64,000 nucleotides of DNA. It comes from Kitasatospora sp. NBC_00240 (lineage in GTDB: Bacteria > Actinomycetota > Actinomycetes > Streptomycetales > Streptomycetaceae). The notes below the pieces were generated by a model that saw only the letters and a list, made by a program, of their open reading frames with translations, made no database searches and was not told the DNA's origin. This document shows, one piece after another, positions 50,180-59,587 of this stretch. The position numbers and the translations under genes are program-made. Each line of letters begins with the position of its first letter. The stretch's first letter is position 1. The DNA is taken from assembly GCF_026342405.1 (NCBI RefSeq), contig NZ_JAPEMU010000001.1, positions 3,658,001-3,722,000 of the forward strand, written 5' to 3'.

Positions 50180-50533
50180 ATGACACTGAACTGGGAACAG
50201 GTGGTCGTCGACGCGAAGGACCCGGTGGAGCTGGGGCGCTGGTGGGCCGAGGCGCTCGGCTGGGTGACCGTCGACGACGATCCGGACGAGTACGAGATCC
50301 GCTCCGCGCCGGACCGGCTGCCGAGCCTGCTCTTCATCAGGGTGGACGACCCCCGGGTGGTGAAGAACCGGCTCCACCTGGACTTCCGCCCGGACACCGG
50401 GCAGGCCGCCGAGGTGGAGCGGCTGCTGGCGCTCGGTGCCCGGCTCGCCGACGTGGGCCAGGGCGAGCAGTCCTGGACGGTGCTGGCCGACCCGGAGGGC
50501 AACGAGTTCTGCGTGCTGAGCGCCCGCCGCTGA
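50180..50533 (+). CDS. VOC/glyoxalase-like protein
   Basis: A 117-residue protein of the vicinal-oxygen-chelate superfamily. It starts MTLNWEQVVVDAKDPVELGR with WWAEALGW, and the C-terminal half has LHLDFRP and ADPEGNEFCVL. The single betaalphabetabetabeta module implies dimerisation. Candidates for metal ligands (His in LHLD, Glu in GNEF) are present, but the substrate is unknown. ATG 50180; a perfect 18-bp terminator follows. Single gene. Confidence 0.88.
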   Translation: MTLNWEQVVVDAKDPVELGRWWAEALGWVTVDDDPDEYEIRSAPDRLPSLLFIRVDDPRVVKNRLHLDFRPDTGQAAEVERLLALGARLADVGQGEQSWTVLADPEGNEFCVLSARR

Positions 50534-50558
50534 ACCACTCGGCGCCCCCGGACGGAAC

Positions 50559-50598
50559 GGCGGTGCGGCCCCGACCGAGAGGTCGGGGCCGCACCGCC
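50559..50598. terminator. Bidirectional terminator between VOC gene and peptide ABC operon
   Basis: A perfect 18-bp stem (50559-50576 and 50581-50598) with a GAGA tetraloop, between convergent genes. Confidence 0.9.
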
Positions 50599-50631
50599 TT
50601 CCCACGCCCGGAGACCGCCGGGCGGGTCCGT

Positions 50632-51690
50632 TCAGCCGGCCGCCAGGGTCTTCGTCTGCTCCGGGGTGTTCTCCGGGAAGTGGCAGGCGACCTGGTGGCC
50701 CGTCTTGAGCGCGACCAGCGGGGGCTCCTGGGAGGCGCAGACGTCCTGGGCCTTCCAGCAGCGGGTCCGGAAGCGGCAGCCGCTCGGCGGGTTGATCGGG
50801 GAGGGGACGTCGCCGGTGAGGCGGATCCGCTCGCGGTTCTCCTTGCGCCGCGGGTCCGGCACCGGGACGGCCGACATCAGGGCCGTGGTGTAGGGGTGCA
50901 TCGGCGACTTGTAGAGGGAGTCCCGCTCGGCGATCTCGACGATCTTGCCGAGGTACATCACCGCGACCCGGTCCGAGACGTGCCGGACCACCGAGAGGTC
51001 GTGCGCGATGATCAGGTAGGTGAGGCCGAGCTCCTTCTGGAGGTCGTCCAGCAGGTTCACCACCTGGGCCTGGATGGAGACGTCCAGGGCCGAGACCGGC
51101 TCGTCCGCGACGATCATCTTGGGCCGCAGGGCGAGCGCGCGGGCGATGCCGATGCGCTGGCGCTGGCCGCCGGAGAACTCGTGCGGGTACCGGTTGTAGT
51201 GCTCGGGGCTGAGGCCGCAGAGCTCCAGCAGCTCCTGGACGGCCTTCTTGGTGCCGCCCTCGCTCTTCACGTTCTGCAGCCGGAACGGCGCGCCGACGAT
51301 GGTGCCGACGGTGTGCCGCGGGTTCAGCGAGGAGTACGGGTCCTGGAAGATCATCTGGATGTCGCGGCGCAGCGGCCGCATCGCCCCGGTGCCCAGGTGG
51401 GTGATGTCGGTGCCCTCGAACTCGACGGTGCCGGAGGTCGGCTCGTCGAGCCGGGTGACCAGCCGGCCCATCGTGGACTTGCCGCAGCCGGACTCGCCGA
51501 CCACGCCAAGGGTCTCCCCCGCGTTGACGGTGAAGTCGATGCCGTCGACCGCGCGCACGGCGCCGGACTGGCGCCGCAGCAGGCCCTTGGTGATCGGGAA
51601 GTGCCTGGTGAGTCCGGTGACCCTGAGCAGCGGTTCGCGGTCGGAGGCGGGCGCCGGTGACGGGATCGCCGCTACCTGAGTGTCCGTCAT
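50632..51690 (-). CDS. dppF: Oligopeptide ABC transporter ATP-binding protein (DppF/OppF type)
   Basis: A 352-residue ATPase, the second nucleotide-binding subunit of the importer. Walker [15 protein letters not shown]-loop [15 protein letters not shown], signature [15 protein letters not shown], Walker [13 protein letters not shown], switch His in IIAHDLSVV. The C-terminal OppF region has [14 protein letters not shown] with spaced cysteines, as in Fe-S-containing relatives. ATG 51690, 28 bases after dppD. Last gene of the operon, ending before a strong terminator. Confidence 0.93.
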   Translation of the reverse strand: MTDTQVAAIPSPAPASDREPLLRVTGLTRHFPITKGLLRRQSGAVRAVDGIDFTVNAGETLGVVGESGCGKSTMGRLVTRLDEPTSGTVEFEGTDITHLGTGAMRPLRRDIQMIFQDPYSSLNPRHTVGTIVGAPFRLQNVKSEGGTKKAVQELLELCGLSPEHYNRYPHEFSGGQRQRIGIARALALRPKMIVADEPVSALDVSIQAQVVNLLDDLQKELGLTYLIIAHDLSVVRHVSDRVAVMYLGKIVEIAERDSLYKSPMHPYTTALMSAVPVPDPRRKENRERIRLTGDVPSPINPPSGCRFRTRCWKAQDVCASQEPPLVALKTGHQVACHFPENTPEQTKTLAAG

Positions 51691-51718
51691 GAGGTCTCTC
51701 CTGAGGGGTGGTACGTGC

Positions 51719-52801
51719 TCACAGCCGGGGCGCGATCTCGTCGGTGAAGATCCGGTGCCGCTCGGCGGCCGGGATGTGGCAGGCCGCGTGGTGGCCGGGG
51801 GCCGCCTCCGCGAGCACCGGCACCTCGGTCGTCGAGCGTCCGCCGGTGCTGCCGGCGTACGGGCAGCGCGGGTGGAAGGCGCAGCCGCTGGGCACGTTGA
51901 TCAGGCTGGGCGGGGTGCCCTTGACCGGGACCAGCCGCTCCTGGAGCTCGCGGTCCAGTCGCGGCATCGAGCCCAGCAGACCCCAGGTGTAGGGGTGTTC
52001 GGGGCTCTCGAAGAGGGTGTCGGCGGGGCCGCGCTCGATGCACTTGCCGCCGTACATGACCAGGATGTCGTCGGCGAGCTCGGCGACCACCCCGAGGTCG
52101 TGGGTGATGATGATGACGGCCGAGCCGAACTCCTGCTGGAGGTCGCGGATGAGGTCCAGGATCTGCGCCTGGACGGTGACGTCCAGGGCGGTGGTGGGCT
52201 CGTCGGCGATCAGCAGGGACGGGTCGTTGACCAGGGCCATGGCGATCATCGCGCGCTGGCGCATGCCGCCGGAGAACTCGTGCGGGTAGGCGTCGACCCG
52301 CTTGTCGGGCTGCGGGATGCCGACCCGGTCGAGCATCTCGATCGCCCGCTTGCGGGCTTCCTTCTTGCTCGCGCCGGGGTGGTGCGCCCGGTAGCCCTCG
52401 ACGATCTGCGCGCCCACCGTGTAGTAGGGGTGCATCGCGGTGAGCGGGTCCTGGAAGATCATGGCCATCTTCTGGCCGCGCAGCTTCCGGACCCGGTCGG
52501 GGTCGGCGCCGATCAGCTCCTCGCCGTCCAGCCAGACCTCGCCGGAGATCTGCGGTGCGCCGCGCTTGGTGCCGGTGCGGTGCAGGCCCATGATCGAGAG
52601 CGAGGTCACGGACTTGCCGGAGCCGGACTCGCCGACGATGCCGAGGGTCTTGCCCTTCTCCAGCGTGAAGTTGAGGCCGTCGACGGACTTCACCAGGCCG
52701 TCGTCCGTGGGGAAGTGCACCCGCAGGTCGCGGACGGTGAGGAAGCCCTCGGGGGCGCCGGCCGCCTGCTGGAGCCGGGTCTGGGTCTGGGTCTTGCTCA
52801 T
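51719..52801 (-). CDS. dppD: Oligopeptide ABC transporter ATP-binding protein (DppD/OppD type)
   Basis: A 360-residue ATPase. Walker [17 protein letters not shown]-loop [15 protein letters not shown], signature [15 protein letters not shown], Walker [13 protein letters not shown], and [15 protein letters not shown]-terminal oligopeptide/dipeptide transporter region with [15 protein letters not shown] 52801 overlaps the stop of the permease gene in an ATGA four-base overlap. Pairs with the following ATPase gene to drive uptake. Confidence 0.94.
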   Translation of the reverse strand: MSKTQTQTRLQQAAGAPEGFLTVRDLRVHFPTDDGLVKSVDGLNFTLEKGKTLGIVGESGSGKSVTSLSIMGLHRTGTKRGAPQISGEVWLDGEELIGADPDRVRKLRGQKMAMIFQDPLTAMHPYYTVGAQIVEGYRAHHPGASKKEARKRAIEMLDRVGIPQPDKRVDAYPHEFSGGMRQRAMIAMALVNDPSLLIADEPTTALDVTVQAQILDLIRDLQQEFGSAVIIITHDLGVVAELADDILVMYGGKCIERGPADTLFESPEHPYTWGLLGSMPRLDRELQERLVPVKGTPPSLINVPSGCAFHPRCPYAGSTGGRSTTEVPVLAEAAPGHHAACHIPAAERHRIFTDEIAPRL

Positions 52802-53796
52802 GTCAGCCTCACCCGAGGATCGACAACGGCGTACAGCAGGTCAACCAGCAGGTTGGCCAGGATGATGAAGAAGCCCGCGAAGAGGGTCACGCCCATGATC
52901 ACCGGGAGGTCGCTGGCGCTGATGGCGGCGACCGCCTCGTAACCGAGCCCGCGGAAGTTGAAGGTGGTCTCGGTGAGCACCGCGCCGCCGATCAGGCCGC
53001 CGAGGTCCATGCCGAAGACGGTCAGGATCGGGGTGAGGGTGGAGCGCATCGCGTGCTTGCCGATGACCGTCCGCTCGCCGAGGCCCTTGGCCCGGGCGGT
53101 GCGGATGTAGTCCTCGCCGAGGACGTCCAGCAGGGTGGCGCGGGTGAGCCGGGCGTAGGTCGCGGCGTAGAGGAACGCCAGGGTGATCCACGGCAGCATC
53201 AGGTTCTGGAACCAGGCCACCGGGTCGTCGGTGAAGGCCACGTAGTCGTGCGGGAACCAGCCGAGCTGGTAGACGAAGATCGCGCTGGCGAGCATGCCGG
53301 TGAAGTAGATCGGCAGCGAGACGCCGGCCAGGGCGGTGGTCATCGTGAAGCGGTCGAGCAGGGTGCGGCGGCGCAGCGCGGAGACCACTCCGGTCGCGGT
53401 GCCGAAGACCAGCCACAGCACGGCCGCGCCGAAGGCGAGCGAGGCGGTGACGCCGAAGCGGTCGAGCAGCACCGGCCAGACCGCGCGCTCGGTCTTGAAG
53501 GAGTAGCCGAGGCAGGGGGCCGAGCAGTGGGTGACGTCGACCCCGGTGCTGTAGTCCCGGCCGGCGAAGATGCCCTTCAGGAACAGGAAGTACTGCTCGA
53601 TGATCGACTTGTCCAGGCCCATCTTGTGCCTGATGCCTTCGATCGCCGCCTTGTCCGCGATCTTGCCCACGTAGAGCAGTGCGGGGTCGCTGCCGGTGAT
53701 TTTCGGCACCATGAAGAAGATGCCGAAGGTGACCGCGGAGACCACCAGCAGCATGGCGACGACGTTGACGAGCCGTCGGATGAGATACACGAGCAC
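52798..53796 (-). CDS. dppB: Oligopeptide ABC transporter permease (DppB/OppB type)
   Basis: A 332-residue permease. N-terminal helix of the type MLVYLIRRLVNVVAMLLVVS, about six helices and the cytoplasmic EAA loop in YIRTARAKGLGERTVIGKHA. The first extracytoplasmic loop contains CSAPC, a Cys pair of unknown role. GTG 53796. Located between the binding-protein gene and dppD. It forms the channel with the DppC-type permease. Confidence 0.93.
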   Translation of the reverse strand: MLVYLIRRLVNVVAMLLVVSAVTFGIFFMVPKITGSDPALLYVGKIADKAAIEGIRHKMGLDKSIIEQYFLFLKGIFAGRDYSTGVDVTHCSAPCLGYSFKTERAVWPVLLDRFGVTASLAFGAAVLWLVFGTATGVVSALRRRTLLDRFTMTTALAGVSLPIYFTGMLASAIFVYQLGWFPHDYVAFTDDPVAWFQNLMLPWITLAFLYAATYARLTRATLLDVLGEDYIRTARAKGLGERTVIGKHAMRSTLTPILTVFGMDLGGLIGGAVLTETTFNFRGLGYEAVAAISASDLPVIMGVTLFAGFFIILANLLVDLLYAVVDPRVRLT

Positions 53797-53817
53797 TGCG
53801 GCCGGCGCCGCCGGTGA

Positions 53818-53850
53818 CCGGCCGAGTCCCCTTGTGGGGGGCCCGGCCGG
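53818..53850 (-). other. Hairpin between binding-protein and permease genes
   Basis: CCGGCC and CCCC (53818-53831) can pair with GGGG and GGCCGG (to 53850), with a TTGT loop and small bulges. Such an element inside an ABC operon often lowers downstream expression or protects the upstream mRNA, giving excess binding protein. Inference. Confidence 0.45.
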
Positions 53851-53914
53851 CCCGGCGAAGCCTTCACCTGCCCTTCGGACTAGCGGTACGAACTACGGGA
53901 GCGGGTGGAGCAGG

Positions 53915-55681
53915 TCACTTGCCGTCGGAGACACCGAGCGCCTGGAAGTCGATCTCGCCGCCCAGGGCGTCCTGGGTGTAGACGTTGGTCAGGCGCGGGT
54001 TGCGGTAGTTGAGCGCCTTGTCCGCGACGATCGGCAGGTAGTAGCCGCTGTCGATCACCTTGTGGTTGATCTTCTTGTAGAGCTCGGCGGCCTTGGCCGG
54101 GTCGGTCTCGCCGGTCGCGGCGTCGAACCAGCCGTTGATCTCCGGGTCGTTGATCTCGGAGTAGTTGCTGTTGCCGTTCTGGGTGATGAACCGGCCGTCG
54201 GTGAGCGGCTGGAGGTAGCCGCTGCCGTTCGGGTAGTCGGCGGCCCAGCCCATCACGATCAGGCCGTAGCCCTTGGTCGCGACGACGCTCGGCGAACCGA
54301 TCTCGGAGGCGATCAGCTTGCCGTCGTACTGGTCCACGGTGACGTCGACGTTGATGGCCTTCAGCGCGCTCTGCAGGGCGACGGCGGAGTTGACTTCCTT
54401 CTCCTTGTTGCCGCGGACCGCGATGTTGGTCTTGAAGCCGTCCGGCTTGCCGCAGAGCTTCAGCTCCTCCTTGGCCTTCTCCACGTTGGGCTTGCCCTTG
54501 GTGAAGCCGAACGGGTCGTAGTCGTCCGAGCCGAGGATGTTCGGGGGCAGCATGGAGCCGTAGGTGGAGCCGGCCGTCGACCCGCCGCGGGCGGTCTGCA
54601 GGGCGGTGGTGTCGGCCGCGTAGAGGACGGCCTTGCGGCAGTGCTCGTTGTCGAACGGCGCGACCTTCGGCACCACCGAGATGTAGCGGATGAAGCCGTT
54701 GTAGGCGTCGTCGGTGTTGGCCTTGAGCTTCGGGTCGGTGAGGACCTTGGCGCCGGCGGCCTGGGAGAGGCCGGTCTGGCTGAAGTCGATGTCGGCCGAG
54801 CCGTCGAGCAGGCGGGCGTCCATGTCGTCGGAGTTGGTGGTGATGGTCAGCTTGACGGTGTCCGGCAGCGCCTTGCGGACGGTGTCGGTGGCCTGGTCCC
54901 AGTTCTCGTTGCGGACCAGCTCGACGGACTTGCCGGGCTCGATCGACTTGAACTTGTACGGGCCCGAGGAGACCGGCTTGTCACCGTACTTGGAGCCGGT
55001 GTCGAGCTTCTGCGGCACCGGGGAGGCGCTGCCCATCGCGAGCAGGTAGAGGAAGGACGAGTCCGGCTTCGCGAGCTTGAAGACGATGGTGGTGTCGTCC
55101 GGGGTCTCGACCGTCTTCAGGCCCAGCTTGTTCGGGTCCGCGTCGGTGTACGGGCCCTTGTAGTCCTGGCCCTGGTCCAGGGAGTTGATCAGGTAGGTCG
55201 GGCCGCCGCTGATGACGTCCTGGGCGAAGATCCGCTCGATGCCGTACTTGATGTCCTTCGAGGTGATCGGCGAGCCGTCCTCGAACTTCACGCCGGACTT
55301 CAGCTTGAAGGTGTAGGTCTTGCCGTCGGCCGCGATCTCGGGCTGGGCCGCCGCGAGGTCGGGGACGAGCGTGAGGCCGTCCTTGCCGGGCTTGGAGTCG
55401 TACGTCAGCAGCGTGCGGGCGTAGTAGCGCTGGAAGTTCCACACCGAGGCGTAGTAGGCGCGGCCCGGGTCCCAGGAGTCGGCGTCCGTGCTGGTCCACA
55501 GGTTGATGGTGCCGCCCTTCTTGTCCGAAGGGTTGAGCACCTTGCCGACCGCGGCGTTGAAGCCGCCCTCTGCACCCTTGTTGGCGTCGCTGCTGCCGCC
55601 CTTCGAGCCGCCGCAGGCGGTCGCGGTGAGCGCCAGCGTGGCCACCAGGGCAGCGGCGGCGAGCGTCCGGTTACGCGTCAT
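53915..55681 (-). CDS. dppA: Oligopeptide-binding lipoprotein (DppA/OppA type)
   Basis: A 588-residue SBP family 5 protein. The signal peptide LAAAALVATLALTATAC ends in a lipobox with Cys 23, so it is anchored as a lipoprotein outside the membrane; a Gly/Ser/Lys linker follows. Family hallmarks: INLWTSTDADSWDPGRAYYA, YTFKLKSGVKFEDGSPITSK with DIKYGIERIF, and FVYLLAMGSASPVP-like strand. Binds peptides for import. ATG 55681 after AGGAGG. It lies between two permease genes, an order that differs from most dpp operons, where the binding protein comes first. Confidence 0.93.
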   Translation of the reverse strand: MTRNRTLAAAALVATLALTATACGGSKGGSSDANKGAEGGFNAAVGKVLNPSDKKGGTINLWTSTDADSWDPGRAYYASVWNFQRYYARTLLTYDSKPGKDGLTLVPDLAAAQPEIAADGKTYTFKLKSGVKFEDGSPITSKDIKYGIERIFAQDVISGGPTYLINSLDQGQDYKGPYTDADPNKLGLKTVETPDDTTIVFKLAKPDSSFLYLLAMGSASPVPQKLDTGSKYGDKPVSSGPYKFKSIEPGKSVELVRNENWDQATDTVRKALPDTVKLTITTNSDDMDARLLDGSADIDFSQTGLSQAAGAKVLTDPKLKANTDDAYNGFIRYISVVPKVAPFDNEHCRKAVLYAADTTALQTARGGSTAGSTYGSMLPPNILGSDDYDPFGFTKGKPNVEKAKEELKLCGKPDGFKTNIAVRGNKEKEVNSAVALQSALKAINVDVTVDQYDGKLIASEIGSPSVVATKGYGLIVMGWAADYPNGSGYLQPLTDGRFITQNGNSNYSEINDPEINGWFDAATGETDPAKAAELYKKINHKVIDSGYYLPIVADKALNYRNPRLTNVYTQDALGGEIDFQALGVSDGK

Positions 55682-55770
55682 GAGTACGGTTCCTCCTGAA
55701 GATGTGCGGGCCCGATCGGTCCGCCGAGGGGGTGCTGTCCCCTGGTGTGGGGGGGTGGGTCTGAAGGGGC

Positions 55771-56769
55771 TCAGTTGCCCTTGGGGTCGAGCGCGTCACG
55801 CAGCCCGTCGCCGAAGAGGTTGAAGGCGAGCACGGTGATGAAGATCGCGAGACCGGGGACGACCATGTAGGTCGGGTCCACCTGGTAGATCTTGGTGGCC
55901 TGGGAGAGCATCTGCCCCCAGGAGGGCGTGGGCGGCTTGACGCCCGCGCCGAGGAAGCTGAGCGCCGCCTCGCTGAGGATGTTGGTCGGGATGATCAGCG
56001 TCGTGTAGACGAGGATCGGGGCCACCAGGTTCGGGAGCAGCTCGCGCAGCAGGATGTGGCCCGGGCCGGCGCCGAGGCTGCGGGCCGCGTCGACGAACTC
56101 CCGTTCGCGCAGCGACAGGGCCTGTCCTCGGACGATGCGCCCGATGTAGGGCCAGCCGAAGAAGCCGATGACCACGACCAGGATGCCCATCCGCAGGAAG
56201 CTGCCGTCCACGCCCAGCAGGGATGGGGGCATCACCGAGACCAGCGCGATGCTGAAGAGCAGCTGCGGGAAGGCGAGCAGGATGTCCATGACCCGGCTGA
56301 TCGCGGCGTCGATCCAGCCGCCGAAGTAGCCGGCCGCGACGCCCAGCACCACGCCGATCAGCAGCGAGAGGGCCGCCGCGGAGAAGGCCACCCCGAGCGA
56401 GATCCGGGCGCCGTAGACGATCCGGCTGAAGACGTCCCGGCCGAAGGTCGGGTCCACGCCGAGCAGGAAGTCGCTGCTCATCCCGCCGAAGGGATGGTTG
56501 GGCAGGCCCAGTTCGGGGTTGATCTGGTCCGGGTGCGGTTCGTCGACCGGGTGGCCGAGCAGCGCGGTGAGGACCGGGGCGAAGAGCGCCACCAGGATCA
56601 GCAGCATCACCACGACGCCGCCCGCGAGGGCGACCTTGTCGCGTTTGAGGCGGTCCCAGGCGATTCTGCCCGGGGAACGGCCTTCGATCTTCTTGACCGG
56701 CGCCGCTGCGGGTGCCGGTCCGGTCTCGGCCGGGCCGGCGGATCCGGTGGTGTCGATGGGTGTGGTCAT
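55771..56769 (-). CDS. dppC: Oligopeptide ABC transporter permease (DppC/OppC type)
   Basis: A 332-residue permease. Cytoplasmic N-terminus of about 40 Pro/Ala-rich residues, then OppC N-terminal segment GRIAWDRLKRDKVALAGGVV, a periplasmic loop, and the binding-protein-dependent transport domain with EAA loop EFVDAARSLGAGPGHILLRE. Starts the operon at ATG 56769, ahead of dppA. With DppB it forms the transmembrane pore. Confidence 0.93.
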   Translation of the reverse strand: MTTPIDTTGSAGPAETGPAPAAAPVKKIEGRSPGRIAWDRLKRDKVALAGGVVVMLLILVALFAPVLTALLGHPVDEPHPDQINPELGLPNHPFGGMSSDFLLGVDPTFGRDVFSRIVYGARISLGVAFSAAALSLLIGVVLGVAAGYFGGWIDAAISRVMDILLAFPQLLFSIALVSVMPPSLLGVDGSFLRMGILVVVIGFFGWPYIGRIVRGQALSLREREFVDAARSLGAGPGHILLRELLPNLVAPILVYTTLIIPTNILSEAALSFLGAGVKPPTPSWGQMLSQATKIYQVDPTYMVVPGLAIFITVLAFNLFGDGLRDALDPKGN

Positions 56770-57221
56770 GAGTCAGTTCGGTCCCCTCGCCGACGGTGGC
56801 CGGCCCACGGTGCCCGGTCGCGCGAGGTGTTCCGACCCGGTCCGGGTCAGGACTGCGTGAGCGGGTGGCGCTACTGGTGCGTGTTGCAACGGTGCGGTGG
56901 TGCTGGTCGCCGGATCGGCGGTACGGCGTTGCGGAAGTACAGCGGAACGGAGGTGCTCAAGTGCTCCGCGCGGGATGGGCATCGCGCGGATCATGCGGTC
57001 TGCGTGCACGTTCGCCCTTGTGGGGCCCGGTGTGAGCACTGCATTGCGCAGAACTCTCTGCCATTCCCCCGGGCTTGCGCCAGCCCTGACAACCGAAGGA
57101 TGCCCAACTGTGATCTGTCGGCATGCACGGCCTCGGGGGCCGCATATGCTTCTTCACATATCTGTTACATGCATGTCAAGATCAATGACAGAAGTGGCAG
57201 CCGAATGCCCCGGAAACGCCA
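56770..57221 (-). promoter_or_regulatory. Upstream region of the peptide ABC operon
   Basis: About 450 bases without a supported gene. The part 57100-57205 is markedly A+T-rich. On the minus strand TTGACA at 57179-57174 is a perfect -35 hexamer, overlapping the palindrome ACATGCATGT; a second palindrome GCATATGC is at 57142-57149. A convincing -10 at 16-18 bases was not found. GCAGA-ACTC-TCTGC at 57050-57063 is a small hairpin. Confidence 0.5.
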
Positions 57222-57252
57222 CGACCGGCCTGACATGACATCAGGCCGGTCG
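57222..57252 (-). terminator. Terminator of the first SseB-family gene
   Basis: CGACCGGCCTGA (57222-57233) pairs perfectly with TCAGGCCGGTCG (57241-57252) around a seven-base loop, about 55 bases past the stop codon on the minus strand. Confidence 0.8.
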
Positions 57253-57307
57253 GGTGCGAAATGAATGTTTCGTGGCCGCACAGGGCGGGAATTGCGGGAC
57301 GCGGACC

Positions 57308-58216
57308 TCAGCGGCCCGGATAGCCCGGCCACGGCTGCTGCGGCCACCCCGGGCCCGCGGGCGGCGGCTGGGTGCCGTACGGGTACGAGGCCTGCGGCGG
57401 GTACGCCTGGGCCGGGTACGGGGCCACCGGCGGCCGGCCGGCCGCCTCGCGGTCGAAGAACGGGCGCGCGTTGGCCCGCATCCACATCGCCACCGGGTCG
57501 TACTCGTCGCCCATCGCCACCGTCGACACCGCGAGCCCCTCCGGGGCCACCGCGATCGCCCGCTGCATCAGCGCCCGGACCGCCTCCACGGCCGGCGGGG
57601 AGGTGTCGTACAGTTCCAGTCCGATCGCCAGGTACGGCTCACCCACGGCGGGACGCACCCATGCCCGGCGCAGTGCCCGGACGGCCCGCACCTCCAGCGC
57701 CTGGTGCTCCAGCAGCCCGTAGAACTGCGGTGCCTGGACCTGGGGTTCGCTCAGGTGCAACGGCCCGGCCGGCAGCCGGTCCAGGCCCGCCGCGATCCGC
57801 CGCAGGTCCGCCCACGGGATGCCGACACCGCCGCCGGGGGCGTGCGGGTTCAGCCACAGGCCCCAGCGGGTGCGGTACAGCGAGGCGGCGATCTCCTGCC
57901 CGGAGATCACCTCGTGCCCGCGCGCCCAGCCGCTGGACGCCAGCTGCTCGGGCGAGGTGACCGCGGGCGCGTACCCGTGCCCGGAGACGTCCATGTTCCC
58001 GTACTGCGCGTCGGGACTGCCCGCGGAGCCGTGCCAGAGCAGCATCCAGACCTGGCCCTCGGCCAGCGCCCGCAGCATGCCCTCGTACGCCTCGTACCGC
58101 TCCGGCGCGACCTCGCGCAGGGCGCGTTCCAGCGCCCCCGGGTCACCGCCGGGGCGTGCCGCGGGAGGTGGGCCCCACGGGCCCGGTGCTCCGCCGCCGG
58201 CCGCTGCCGCGTTCAT
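57308..58216 (-). CDS. SseB-family protein with Pro/Tyr-rich tail (1)
   Basis: A 302-residue protein. The region 25-260 resembles SseB (enhanced serine sensitivity) with its C-terminal domain: ERALREVAPERYEAYEGMLR, QVWMLLWHG, TSPEQLASSGWARGHEVI, GLWLNPHAPGGGVGIPWADL, then a second alpha/beta part to AMWMRANARPFF. The C-terminal 45 residues are Pro/Gln/Tyr-rich (YPAQAYPPQASYPYG) and disordered. ATG 58216 with GAGGTG upstream. A second SseB-type gene lies 190 bases upstream on the same strand, next to the glycine cleavage genes. Molecular function unknown. Confidence 0.8.
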   Translation of the reverse strand: MNAAAAGGGAPGPWGPPPAARPGGDPGALERALREVAPERYEAYEGMLRALAEGQVWMLLWHGSAGSPDAQYGNMDVSGHGYAPAVTSPEQLASSGWARGHEVISGQEIAASLYRTRWGLWLNPHAPGGGVGIPWADLRRIAAGLDRLPAGPLHLSEPQVQAPQFYGLLEHQALEVRAVRALRRAWVRPAVGEPYLAIGLELYDTSPPAVEAVRALMQRAIAVAPEGLAVSTVAMGDEYDPVAMWMRANARPFFDREAAGRPPVAPYPAQAYPPQASYPYGTQPPPAGPGWPQQPWPGYPGR

Positions 58217-58406
58217 ACGCCCACCTCGATGGCCGCCACGCGAAACGCGCACCTTCTGCCGGCGCGCTCGCCCCGCTCGCCCACTTCGAGCCCTCTTCCT
58301 GGTCTGCCGCCGCCGGTGTGGCAGGGGTGTCCGTCCCGGGGTGTCCGGACGCAGCCTATGGGGCGCTGCGGACAGTCGCCATGCCGACGTGCCCCAACTC
58401 CGCCGG

Positions 58407-59204
58407 TCACATCCTTGTGTAGAAGGGCTGTACCCGGCCGAGCAGCCACTCGACCACCGGGTCGTCCACCAGGTCGAGCAGCACGAGGTGGACGCCGCCC
58501 GGCAGCGGCGCGGTTCCCAGCGCCCGGCCGAGCGCCTCGTTCACCGCGCCCGCGTCGGCCGGCCAGGCCGGATCGAGCTGGACCCCGACGAACATGACGG
58601 TCGGCTCGCCCTCCACGCTGGCCAGCGCCCGACGCGCCGTCAGCACACCCGGCAGCGCGCCCAGTTCGGCGGCCGCCGCGGACAGGAAGGCGAACGGCTC
58701 CTCCTCCGGCGCCGGCTCCCGCAGCGCCACCCGGCCGCCGGCCCCGGCGTCCGGCGCGGCGTCCCAGCGGTCCTCCCGCGGCCCGCGCCGCAGCTCGGCC
58801 ACCCCCGCGGGCGGCACCGGGATGCCCACCGGCGCGTCCGGGTTGACCGCGATCCCCAGGCCCAGCGGCAGCCCCCGCGCGAACTCCCACACCGGGGCGA
58901 CCGCGAAGGCCAGCCCCGGGGCGTGCTGCAGGAACTGCTCCTGGGAGGAGAACACCGGGACGTACGGCGCACCGCCCAGTTCGATCGTCGGCAGGTCCAG
59001 CGACTGCCCCTGCGGGTCGGCCCCGGCCGGCAGCGGGATCCACACCTGGCTGCGGGCCAGCACCTCGATCACCCGCGGCGTGGCCCCCGGGTCGCCCAGC
59101 GCGGCGGTGAGCACCTGCTCCAGCTCGTTCGCCGGCCAGCTCCCCCCGGGCGGCGCCGCCCCCGGCCCGCCCCACGCCTGCGCATCCTCCGCCGGGTAAC
59201 CCAT
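58407..59204 (-). CDS. SseB-family protein (2)
   Basis: A 265-residue protein with the SseB N-terminal pattern: ELEQVLTAALGDPGATPRVI, SQVWIPLPAG, LPTIELGGAPYVPVFSSQEQ and GLPLGLGIAVNPDAPVGIPV, then the C-terminal half with VQLDPAWPADAGAVNEALG. ATG 59204 has AGGGGC upstream. It is divergent from the glycine riboswitch/gcvT unit. In E. coli, excess SseB raises serine sensitivity; the link here to glycine and serine genes is contextual. Confidence 0.82.
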   Translation of the reverse strand: MGYPAEDAQAWGGPGAAPPGGSWPANELEQVLTAALGDPGATPRVIEVLARSQVWIPLPAGADPQGQSLDLPTIELGGAPYVPVFSSQEQFLQHAPGLAFAVAPVWEFARGLPLGLGIAVNPDAPVGIPVPPAGVAELRRGPREDRWDAAPDAGAGGRVALREPAPEEEPFAFLSAAAAELGALPGVLTARRALASVEGEPTVMFVGVQLDPAWPADAGAVNEALGRALGTAPLPGGVHLVLLDLVDDPVVEWLLGRVQPFYTRM

Positions 59205-59587
59205 ACGCCCCTGTACCGCCCCATCTCTCGCCTGACCGCCAAGCCTATCGGCCCGAACCCCCGCCCGACCGGGCGCACAGGACCACGAAGAAGCCGCCCC
59301 CCACCGGCCCGGGAGCCCCGCGTACGAACAGCCCCCGAGCCGCCGGGAACCCGGCCCGGCCCTCGCCCGAAGCCCCGTACGCGGACCGCCCGAACCCGGG
59401 AGCCCTGACCGGCGTGAGGGAGCGACGACCGTCGGCACCGGACAGGAGCGCCCCGGAGGTGAGCCGAGCCCGGACAAGGAGCGCCCCGGAGGTGAGCCGA
59501 GCCTAATGTTGGGCTTCCTATGCCATGATGTGCCCGTCCTCGTGCGCGTTCGGCGGGGCGCCCAACTCCATACAGGCCGCTCGAACC
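59205..59587. promoter_or_regulatory. Divergent regulatory region between SseB gene and glycine riboswitch
   Basis: About 380 bases with no gene. It must contain promoters for both directions. It holds the 27-bp direct repeat at 59444-59503 and a short A+T-richer stretch (59504-59535) just ahead of the riboswitch, where the gcv promoter is most likely. Confidence 0.45.
59444..59503 (+). repeat. Direct repeat of 27 bp upstream of the gcv promoter region
   Basis: Identical 27-bp copies at 59444-59470 and 59477-59503 (beginning AGGAGCGCCCCGGAGG), period 33 bp. Each copy contains GGAGG. Possible operator pair or slippage duplication. Confidence 0.75.
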
